Both the position numbers and the translations under genes were made by a program. A stretch of DNA of 64,000 nucleotides from Athripsodes cinereus (Eukaryota; Arthropoda; Insecta; Trichoptera; Leptoceridae), in the NCBI GenBank assembly GCA_947579605.1, contig OX388325.1, forward strand, positions 5,141,572 to 5,205,571, written 5' to 3'. Shown here one piece after another: positions 54,958 through 64,000 of the stretch; position 1 is the first letter of the stretch, and each line of letters opens with the position of its first letter. The notes under the pieces are model-generated. The model was not told the DNA's origin. It ran no database searches and saw only the letters and a list, made by a program, of their open reading frames with translations.

Positions 54958-56404
54958 ATTTCATATGTATTTCATTTCTTTTTGCATAATTATTCTCCAT
55001 TGATATTGGATGAATTAAACTCAAATCAAAATTAAATAAAAATTCAAATAAATTGGAATGTACAGTGTTTCATTTTTTTATACATACATTAATAAGAATG
55101 AATTAGAAACTTAAAATTAATAAGTCATTATGGTGTTTAAATTTGATTATATTGTTTTGTTCGTTTAGTATTGATAATGTCTAATGAAGAGACGAAACAA
55201 TATTTCAGTTTTTAATTCATTCAATATCATATTAATTTGATATTGTTTGCATTTATAAAAAAAAGTTAGAGTATTATACAATAATCTACAATCAATTTTG
55301 ACAGTAACTTTGTTTTCACAAACAACTTGTGCATATGTGAAAAAAAAATTGAAGGACTTATATCTCATCACATAATATATGTAGTTTCATTGTGATATAC
55401 AGATTTCAAGTAGAGTATTTATAGAAGTGGCGTGCCCTCCGTACAAGCAAATATGCAACGCGTGCCCTAAAATAAATAAATAGTATTATATTTAGTTAAT
55501 TTGAAATAAGTTTCTTTCTGCTATAAGTTATTGAACACGAGATAGACGTCATTCCACTTAAAAAAAATTAACATTTACGTGGTAAAGATGATAAATGACA
55601 CTATAAATAAAAAAAAAATTATAGTTTGGAACCCAAACTGATAAAAATAAGTTCAAATAGCGTGTGCACAGCAAGAACTAAACTTAGGTCTGTAGCAAAC
55701 TTCATTACGTACGAATAATGGTGTTGCCCCTTAAAATATATGAATAAAACTATCAGTAATCAGTTGCATAAAGAATTAGTTTGATATCACTTATAATATC
55801 AAAACTACGGCGAGTTAAAGGTATGAAGGTAGATTTTTTTGAGTGAGTATATTAATTTGAGCACCCTCTGTATATGTATGTATAAAATGTGTGTACTAAA
55901 TATATTTTTTTATACTTAAGTATGTATATTGTTGAATAAACTATTTCCAATATTGAATGTTTTTATTATTGTTACAAACTTTATCCTGTTCCGGATTATT
56001 ATGTCTATTATTTAAGTACAGTGGGTGGGGACCCTGCTATTTGTCTGCAATTATACTCCTACAGTTCAACAATTTTTCAGTAAAACAAGTGATTCGGAAT
56101 TCGGACAGTGTTTATAACTGGAAAATTTTGTGGAACATTTTTAAGAGAAATTCTGAAAAATCATCAAAGGCAGACAACATTGGATAGGTATTTAGATAAA
56201 GTATTCAAAAATTCTTTCGAAAGAAAGAAAACACCCAAAGATAATTATGTTATCTGATGTTTCTATGGAAGATAGCTCTAACCTCCACTTCCAAACATAC
56301 CTCTACCCTGTCTTTACATTCTACTTATATCATTTATTTTTTTTGTGGGCGTTCCACCCAACAGGGTGATTTTGCCCATGTTAGATCTCATATCAATCAA
56401 TCAT

Positions 56405-56760
56405 TATTATAATTTCAATAAGGTCACAAGATGATATTGGAAGTTTTAATATATTTTGCAATCTGCCTATTGACATCGTGGGACCCGAGGGAGAGTAGGT
56501 GGCAAACATCGAATGGGCGATTCACGTCTCTTATATGGTCGTATAAACTTATGTCAGCTCGAATTGGACAGTTAAAGAGTACATGGTCAATCGTCTCATC
56601 GTCCTGGCCACACTCGCAGAGAGAGCTCTCTACGAGCCCCAGTCTATGAAGATGGGTAGCGATCACACAATGTCCCAATCTCATCCTTGAAAGTACAGAG
56701 ATTTCCATTTTGTTAAGCCTTCCGCTTGAGTACCACGCGGCACTCGGAATTTTGGGTTGG
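56405..56760 (-). pseudogene. Jockey/R1-like LINE 3' tail
   Basis: The minus strand reads MEISVLSRMRLGHCVIATHL, HRLGLVESSLCECGQDDETI and DHVLFNCPIRADISLYDHIR. RLGH...L.L..SxxCxCGxxxETxxHxLxxCP is the Cys/His tail after the reverse transcriptase/RNase H in jockey-type LINEs. It is an isolated 3' fragment. Confidence 0.72.
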
Positions 56761-57455
56761 ATCGTGCGTTATTCTACTTATATAATTATACGTAAAATCC
56801 AGTTACAGTTTATTTATAATAATGTATGTATATTAGCTCTCTTTCATAGGCAATCATCTGTGGGTCTGGAAAGTTTTAATCCAATATATCTATTTATTTA
56901 CTTTATAATATATAATATAATTTGGTTGCATTTTTGTTGTTGTTATTATTTTAGTTATATATATTTGAATTACTTAACACCAATTTGTGAATTTGTATGT
57001 TTATATTATGTATATACATTGTAAATGGCTATATGAGCCGTAAATTGAATAAATAAATAAATAATATAACCAACAATGATTGACATGTCAGTTGTTAACT
57101 TTGCGTCACTCAAAGTTCATTATATCTTATTCAACAAAATGATTCGCCATTCGAACTGCCCACTGAAACGGATGGTGTACGAAAAGCAAGGTTCCACTGT
57201 ACTTGTAGCTCGTGTGAATCGGGCATTATGTTTTATTTTTCTCTTGAATTATTATCTATGACATAAACTGTCATTTATTTATTTTGACAGCTGTCATTAA
57301 TTAAAATTTGAAAGGAAGTGGATTGTCAACATTTAGTTTAATTACTAATTAATTTTGTATATTGATGTAATTTAAAGAATAGGAAGAATTATTTTCTTAT
57401 TTTTTTCCTCTTTAAAACAAACCATCTATAATCGGTTCTTTGAAAGATATTCACA

Positions 57456-60400
57456 ATGCTGTGTAGACTGTGTGTGAATGAGAGTACTGAGTTATTGGAT
57501 ATGTGCAAGTTATATTACGGGGAGACTCCTGCTATTACATATATAGTGGAGGTGTTAGACATTAAGGTGGGTGTACAGTGCATTGTACTAAATAATGTAA
57601 CATGCGATATATATTATATATACATAACTACATCAAATGATTTCAGATGGACAGTGAGAATACTGCACTTGTCATGTGCAGCGGCTGCAACACTGCCTTG
57701 AGTAACTTCCACTCCTTCTGTAGGATAGTCAGAGAGGCACAACACAGATACAATGAGATGTTTGATTTAAAACCACATTTAGCAGCCGAACACAAATACT
57801 TGGATACATATTGTATGAAGGAAGAGTTTGGAGACGATGATGAATGTGGAGAATTTGGAGAGGTTTTGATTAATATCGAAGATATTGTTGAATGCAAAGG
57901 CGAATTAATTGACGATAATTTTGACCATATCCCAAGCACTAGTAAAGAAACCAGAGGTTTAAGTCCAGGAATAGATTCCGATAATTATAATAATGGTAAG
58001 ACAGTAAAATCTAGAGGTAAAAGGAAAATAAACAAAGCTAAAAAAAATACTGAAATGCTTATGAAATCTATGCAAAAAATAGCGAGGGAAAGTCTTAGAG
58101 GAAACAGTACTAATAACAAAAAACAAAATAGATTTGCTAGAAAGGAAATAGCAACTAAAACATTGTTGTCTAAATATAAAATGGAGGAGATATCACTCGA
58201 CAGGAAATGGGTGTTGCCAGAGAAGCAAAGGGAAGAAGTGTTGCCATTATATTTGGATATGAAGTGTATGTTGTGCACATCATCAACATTTGTCACATAT
58301 GCGGAAGTGAGTATATGAATTTATGTTTAATTTTTGTAAGATGTGATTTTGCGTGGATTGAATTTATTTATTGCTGGCTTCTTCCGTGTTGTCACTCTTT
58401 TCTGTAAGTTTTTTGTGTCGTACTGTAAAAACCGGCAGACCAACTGTGTGCAATAAATATCTAAATCATTATCTGTGCCAATAAAAAACAATTCAGAGAG
58501 AATTGTTGTATTGTCTCTGAATCGAGAACCACGTGGCTTGATCACGTGGATCAAATTCTCAAGGACGGCCGCGTGTTGAGTAAGAGGAACCGACGTGCGT
58601 GTATGAGGAACTGTATGAATGTGGAGGAAGCGAAGGAAGTGTGTAAAGATAGATCTGTTTGGCGTTCCGTTCTCTCTGCCTACCCCACTTGGGACACGGC
58701 GTGAGGGTATAGATAGATAAAAAACAATAAAACATTCGGGTAGGGTCGAATACCTTATCACTAAACTGAATTTGCAGATATGGTGAGATACAAATTGAAA
58801 TCTTATCTTCTTGAGATGATCTACTACACTGTTTGTCGAGAATGAATTTTCTCATGGTATTTTTTTCACAAACTAGTCTTCAGATGTTATATTAAAGTAT
58901 AAATTATATTTAATCGGTGTCCGTGTTCATTTTCACATAAATTATAAAAATATTTTAAAACCACAATCGCTATGTACTTTCACAGAATTTATTCTAAATC
59001 GGCAGAGGCCTTACGTTTTTTTTTTTTTTATTGTTGGTGTAAGATATGCACCGCGACCTATAAGATCTATTGTACTCCCCCTACTCAGCTTTCCCGGTGT
59101 TGCCCGTCAAAGCGCACCCTCAAGTCCCAGACATCTTATGAAGTCTAAGATCTTGAGAGGATCCAAGGTGTGGAGAGATTCCACTTCTACCCAGTGTCTA
59201 CCTAGGGCTTTGATTCTTGCGAATACCACAGCATTGCATTCCGCTAGGAGATGTCGAGGAGTCTCGGCTTCTTCTTCACAAAATCTACAAGTGCCGTCTT
59301 CTTCAAGTCCCAGTTTGCGTAAGTGTTCCTTGAGCCTGCAGTGACCCGTTAGGAAGCAGGCCTTACGGACTTAGTCCACTGTCAGTGCCTGATGCTTAAG
59401 ATTTACACACCAATAAGTAGATTACGTAGTGGGAGGATTAGGGGTGGTGGTTAGAAGTTGTGTGAGTGGTTGTGGTCAAATTCTGTGCAGTGATCCGCCA
59501 TTTCTGACATTAATTTATTAGTTTCTTAATGCTAACATGTATTCTCTCCAATTGTCCAATATAATAGTTATCACAGTCATTAAAATTAATTTTATATTTT
59601 ATTTTATTCTTTTAGTTGGATCAGCATTCTTTCAAAGATCATGGAAGTCCACCCACTCTGAAATGTTGCAGAAATCTCATATATGGTCGCGAGGAGTTAG
59701 AAACACATATACTCTACGTTCACATACTTAAAATAGACGCACCTAAGAAATATAAAATTTTACAGTGAGTTCAATTATCCATATTATGTAATTTATTTAT
59801 CTGTTCGCTGTAAACCCAACTTCGCTTATGGGGTGTTCACATTTGGCGAATATCGCCAGGCGAATTTCAAAATATATCGCCAGGCGAAGAAACAAAATTC
59901 GCCGGACACCCATCGATCGTCACACCTGTTCACACAGTCCACCGATATAGATACGATCTGTCAGATGCGCTTTGATTTTGAGATTGTTTTCAAAATGGCG
60001 GACGTCGAGATGGAGATCGTGTAGTGTTTATTTTTAGTCGAAAATGTTATACTAGAGGTTATAAGGCGCCTTTTAATTAAGGAAATATTATAGAATTTAT
60101 AGGTTATAAAGTTTTTACCGTAGAAACGGACGCCGCGCACATCTACGCATGCACGAATCGCTCTACCAAATTAAAATATTGAAAGGTGGTCAACTTGAGA
60201 CGATATCGTTTTCACTAGTTTTTATCATTTCAGACTAGCTGTCATTTTGTTCACACGGTTCAAATGGCTGGTACGATATTTTGGAGTCCTGGCGATATTC
60301 GCCAAATGTGAACACTACATTAGAGAATATCCAGTAGCCATTGTAAACTATTGATAAATCTTTTTTTTTACATTTTTATACTGCTATTTTTTTTCTTTAT

Positions 60401-62791
60401 TATATATATACAACGTCTTTTACATGCTAAATTAAAAAAAAAACAACAATAACAATTTGACAGATAGACGATTTTAATTTGATGTCATATAATTTCATTT
60501 AAAGACCTTATCTATAATATATTTTTGATTTACGCAGATGTCCCGTTTGCAACAAATCAGTAAGGCACACCATATTGAAGTTTCATCTGGCTACCCATCT
60601 TCCTAATGATAAACGAGAATTTATATGTGACTATTGCCAGCGTGGGTGAGTAGATATTAATACAAATATCATAGTTTTTAATATCTCTTGTTTTAAACAA
60701 ATATTTTGATTACCAAGTTGCACAACATGAATTTCTAATATACCAAGTCACCAAGATATGGTATGACCAAGTTTTCATACAGTATCACAGTTGACCAAAA
60801 CTGCTAACAAATACAGGTTTTTTGTTGTTTTGTGGAATCGAAATAATTTATTTATTATTATTTTTTATATTTTATTCTTCGCTGTACATAATTCATTACA
60901 ATATTTCAAATCAAAACAAAGTATCATAAAAATATCAGTTATACGATTCAATGTACTGAGGGCGAGTTTATCGCTAGAATGCGATGTCTTCTAACTAACC
61001 CAATTATAAATAATATTACTTTATACTTATAATAAACTATAAAACATATATTGTCGTTGGTTCTATGAAACCTCTTATGTGCTCCAAACCAAATTTTGCA
61101 GGGGACGCAAAAAACTGTTTAAAAGTCCACAGATCAACAAATGTAATCAAATTTATTATCAAATTCATGTTAAAATTTACACGTTATACATGAAATTGAT
61201 AATAAATTTGATTGCATTTGTTGATCTGTGGACTTTTAAACAGTTTTTTTTGTGTCCCTTGTAAAATTTAGTTTGGACCACATAAGAGGTTTCATAGAAT
61301 CGACGAAGAATTATGTATTGATTGGGGAGGTTGGGCTTACCAGATCAATATGTCTTTTTCTTTCCTATTTTTATGAATGTTTGATTAACTCCCTCTCTGT
61401 GTGTGTGTGTCTGTGAAATAAATACATAAATTGAATTGTTATTCATGTGTACCTATATTTGTTTTCAGGTTTTGTTCAAAAGCACAAATCATGACTCACA
61501 TTGTGGCCAAACATTCCGAGATAAATTTTGCGTGTGAAATTTGTGGGAAGAAGTAAGTCACTGAGATATTTACACTAAAATTTAAAATGTGATGATATCT
61601 TCCAACAGAGATATAATATTGACTGTCCAATTATACAAATTGACGAGTTGAATTGAATTGAATAAATTGAAAATCAAATTATAAACTTTTAATCTAATTA
61701 ATATAGTAAAAAATCTTTTACTATATTAATTATATGATTGATGTACTTTAAAAGAGATTATTTTAATATTTTAATTATAACTATTTATATTATTATTAGA
61801 AAGGTTGACAGACAAAAAAATAAGACAGTCAGGATGGGGGACAAACCTCATCGCTTTGTTTCAGATCTAAAATGTCTTTATTTTTTCGAACTTGCCTTTT
61901 TTATTTGCGTGTTCAGTCTTGCGTATCTTATTATTGTTCGTCGCCAGATAGAGAACATTTTTTAACAAAACCAGGTCATTTTTTTATGAGGAGGGGGGGG
62001 GGGTGATAGCTTTTCTAATAACAGAATATAAATAAATAACAGTCGCTTACGTTCCATTATTTTCAAAGAGCCGTTATTCCCAACTCTACTTATTACTGTT
62101 GAATTGTAGATGTCAGTTGTCTTATACGTGAGGGTTGACAAATACCTACCTCTTGCAGGATATTCGGTAAATTACAGTTAAGAGTGGGAAATCTATTCTT
62201 TACAGGGAATCCATGTGATAAAATATAAATGTTATTTTACAAGTAATAATAATAAAGTTTATTGCACAATAAGGAGCATACTTAACTACAAAATAATGTG
62301 ATACAAATATATGATATTGTGCAATGGGCGAGTTTACCGCAGAATGAGAGTAATAAATAAAATAAATAAATAAAATAATCTTTATTGTGGTATAAACAAA
62401 GTAGCACAAATGGCGGGTTTATTGCCTTTAGGCAATTTCTACCAACCAACCAAAAGTAATGTGATTTTACAAAATGGCTATTTTCTCCCTTTTTACAAAA
62501 TGTGATCGATGGTGTGCCTATTTGGAGCACAAATAAACATTCATTTTTCATGTTCGAAGCTGGTCTTAATTTGACCTATTTCATCTTTGAAATTGACACT
62601 GAATTTTTTTTTTTCAGATTTCCAACTAAAGTCCGTTTGAAGTATCACATACAGAATGTTCACGAGGAAACCGCTCATTTCCTGTGTCCAGAATGCGGCA
62701 AGAAAATCAAAACTCTTGCTAATTACAAAGAACATGTCAATGAACATAGAGGAATGGCAATCAAAGTAAAGTGTCATTTATGTGATAGTGT
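57456..62791 (+). CDS. ZAD/C2H2 zinc-finger protein, gene C (partial, six exons visible)
   Basis: Exons 57456-57566, 57647-58306, 59616-59764, 60538-60645, 61469-61552 and 62618-62791 join in frame (428 codons plus two bases). The last donor GTAAGT at 62792 leads to exons past the window. ZAD ligands are Cys3/Cys6 and Cys48/Cys51. The fingers seen are CMLC, degenerate CC, CPVC, CDYC, CEIC and CPEC, with CHLC begun. Exon sizes equal those of gene B (111, 675 vs 660, 149, 108, 84, 177 vs 174), so by comparison exons near 343 and 123 nt are still to come. Exon 1 and intron 1 are almost the same as in gene B while later exons differ much more. Presumed nuclear regulator, target unknown. Confidence 0.92.
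58515..58725 (+). pseudogene. RTE-like LINE 3' fragment (gene C intron 2)
   Basis: The plus strand carries the tail TTWLDHVDQILKDG-like block (CACGTGGCTTGATCACGTGG, TCAAATTCTCAAGGACGGCC) and TCTCTCTGCCTACCCCACTT before GATAGATAG. Shares the family of 25335-25762. Confidence 0.72.
59016..59357 (-). mobile_element. 342-bp 5'-truncated copy of the RNase H LINE
   Basis: Almost identical to 52012-52335 of the element at 51994-53690 (the same 68-codon antisense shadow frame is shared). A T run begins at 59016. The 10-bp duplication AGGCCTTACG (59006-59015, 59358-59367) is exact. Same orientation as the larger copy; in gene C intron 2. Confidence 0.92.
59830..60320. mobile_element. MITE with GTTCACATTTGGCG ends (gene C intron 3)
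   Basis: GTGTTCACATTTGGCGAATA at left pairs with TATTCGCCAAATGTGAACAC at right. The word ATCGCCAGGCGAA is repeated near the left end. No transposase. Confidence 0.83.
60845..61004 (-). repeat. T-rich LINE-end-like repeat, family G, third copy
   Basis: ATTTATTTATTATTATTTTT, TTCGCTGTACATAATTCATT and CTGAGGGCGAGTTTATCGCT then GTCTTCTAACTAACCCA match family G, here more diverged. In gene C intron 4. Confidence 0.55.
61054..61306. mobile_element. Palindromic element with about 100-bp arms (gene C intron 4)
   Basis: GGTTCTATGAAACCTCTTAT is matched by ATAAGAGGTTTCATAGAATC, and AAAAACTGTTTAAAAGTCCA / TGGACTTTTAAACAGTTTTT and CAGATCAACAAATGTAATCA / TGATTGCATTTGTTGATCTG (partly) continue inward to a short loop near 61165-61185. 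Confidence 0.83.
62253..62455. repeat. Two adjoining family G-like repeats
   Basis: AAAGTTTATTGCACAATAAG with GGGCGAGTTTACCGCAGAAT, and then AATAATCTTTATTGTGGTAT with GGCGGGTTTATTGCC, each led by AATAA runs, in gene C intron 5. Confidence 0.5.
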
Positions 62792-62949
62792 GTAAGTATC
62801 AAATACAGTTTTGAATCTGCTGCAATCTTACTGCAATATTAGAGTGAAACTGAGATCAATTTTTTTTCTAGTCCTTTTCTTCAATCTTGTCCTTATCAAA
62901 GATGAAAGACATCTCTCTCTAATCAAGTCAATATAGTAGAAAAAACCAT

Positions 62950-63290
62950 GTATATATAATGAGTTACAATCCATTGGATTGGTCTGCAACGAGTTTGGTT
63001 TTTCTTCTCCATTCGTCTCTATTCTCAGCCAGTCTTTTCAACTCTACGTATGAGCCACAGTTCATGTCCCTCTTCAGTTGGTCCATATACACGTCTCTTG
63101 GTCGGCCTCTGCCATTTGTCCCCTCGGTCTTACCCTCCGCGATGGCGATGAGTAGTCCTGGGTGCCTTATGTTGTGGCCAATCCAGTTAGCTCGTTGTTG
63201 GCCGATTCTCTTAAGAAGTTGCCTTTTTTCGCCTACCCTGGTTAATACTTCTTCGTTTTCGACGTGTTCCTACCAATGTAGCACCACATC
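62950..63290 (-). pseudogene. LINE reverse transcriptase tail fragment
   Basis: The minus strand reads RLKRIGQQRANWIGHNIRHP, LLIAIAEGKTEGTNGRGRPR and DVYMDQLKRDMNCGSYVELK before RDEWRR. WIGHxxRH...GRGRPR...Y is the RTE-like tail. A fourth family by sequence. Lies beyond the last visible donor of gene C. Confidence 0.72.
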
Positions 63291-63426
63291 TCAAAGGCCG
63301 AAAAAACTATATTTTTAATTTCATCATGGAATTCTACTACCTAAACACAGACACAGTGAATTGCTACTCACATTTTTTATTTATTTATTTATTTTAATAT
63401 TTAAGGCGTGAGCCTTTTACGTGTTT

Positions 63427-64000
63427 CAAAATATACATAATATATACAAATCAAATTTCTCATTCACAACACAGTTGGAGCAAAACAAGAACAAAACACA
63501 AATGGGAATCAATTCATAATATCAAAATATACATAATATATACAAATCAAATTTCTCATTCACAACACAGTTGGAGCAAGACAAGAAAAAAACACAAATG
63601 GGAATCAATTCATAATATCAAAATATACATAATATATACAAATCAAATTTCTCATTCACAACACAGTTGGAGCAAGACAAGAACAAAACACAAATGGGAG
63701 TCAATTCATAATATCAAAATATACATAATATATACAAATCAAATTTCTCATTCACAACACAGTTGGAGCAAGACAAGAACAAAACACAAATGGGAATCAA
63801 TTCATAATATCAAAATATACATAATATATACAAATCAAATTTCTCATTCACAACACAGTTGGAGCAAGACAAGAACAAAACACAAATGGGAATCAATTCA
63901 TAATATCAAAATATACATAATATATACAAATCAAATTTCTCATTCACAACACAGTTGGAGCAAGACAAGAACAAAACACAAATGGGAATCAATTCATAAT
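63427..64000. repeat. 96-bp tandem array, about six units, running off the window
   Basis: CAAAATATACATAATATATA begins at 63427, 63523, 63619, 63715, 63811 and 63907. The unit contains CAAATTTCTCATTCACAACA, CAGTTGGAGCAAGACAAGAA and GGGAATCAATTCATAATAT. Units differ at one or two positions only. The right end is not seen. Confidence 0.95.

Larger units (their letters stand above)
50392..57455. other. Retroelement-rich intergenic region between ZAD genes B and C
   Basis: It holds a SINE A-like remnant (50500-50575), a broken LINE (51027-51842), the RNase H LINE 51994-53690, T-rich LINE-end repeats (53897-54030, 54266-54415), a SINE A piece (54538-54620), a MITE (54621-54957) and a LINE tail (56405-56760). 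In 50600-51000, 54960-56400 and 56770-57455 I see no gene or named repeat, only AT-rich sequence; gene C's promoter should be in the last part. Confidence 0.55.

Overview
The window looks like an AT-rich insect nuclear genome, most likely a moth or butterfly. The evidence is split genes with GT-AG introns, ribosomal protein L5 of insect type, ZAD-type C2H2 zinc-finger genes (an arthropod-expanded family), torsin, and a dense load of SINEs, foldback/MITE elements and 5'-truncated non-LTR retrotransposons. No bacterial or viral gene organisation is present. The lepidopteran assignment is inference from protein character and repeat style.

Layout. (1) 8-128: last coding exon of a torsin-like gene whose body lies before the window. 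(2) 129-7009: intergenic, filled with MITEs. (3) 7010-15376 (+): a complete six-exon torsin-family AAA+ gene of 323 codons, so two torsin paralogs stand in tandem. (4) 16460-23776 (-): RpL5, six coding exons and 302 residues, tail-to-tail with torsin; two of its introns carry diverged copies of one H/ACA-box snoRNA on the RpL5 strand. (5) 24670-36080 (+): ZAD/C2H2 gene A (nine exons, 591 aa). (6) 37885-41732 (-): a C2H2 gene with three fingers and an additional Cys/His domain (three exons, 391 aa). (7) 42783-50391 (+): ZAD/C2H2 gene B (eight exons, 589 aa). (8) 50392-57455: retrotransposon-rich intergenic region. (9) 57456 to beyond the window (+): ZAD/C2H2 gene C, six exons visible. Every junction listed follows GT-AG, and each complete gene joins into a single open frame.

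How the parts relate. A, B and C are tandem paralogs with matching exon sizes (111-123, 660-711, 149-152, 108, 84, 174-180, 343-346 nt), so the region is an expanding ZAD zinc-finger cluster. The minus-strand zinc-finger gene sits between A and B. RpL5 and the snoRNA form a host gene/guide RNA unit: ribosomal protein plus a presumed pseudouridylation guide. Torsin is an ER/nuclear-envelope AAA+ protein with no obvious functional link to its neighbours.

Repeats. Several insertions can be read exactly through target-site duplications (hAT-like 8 bp, TTAA, TA, and 10-12 bp LINE duplications), including nested ones that give relative ages. Three tandem arrays stand out: 67 bp x 10 (32611-33280), 105 bp x 4 built from a foldback unit (37389-37808), and about 96 bp x 6 running off the right edge (63427-64000).
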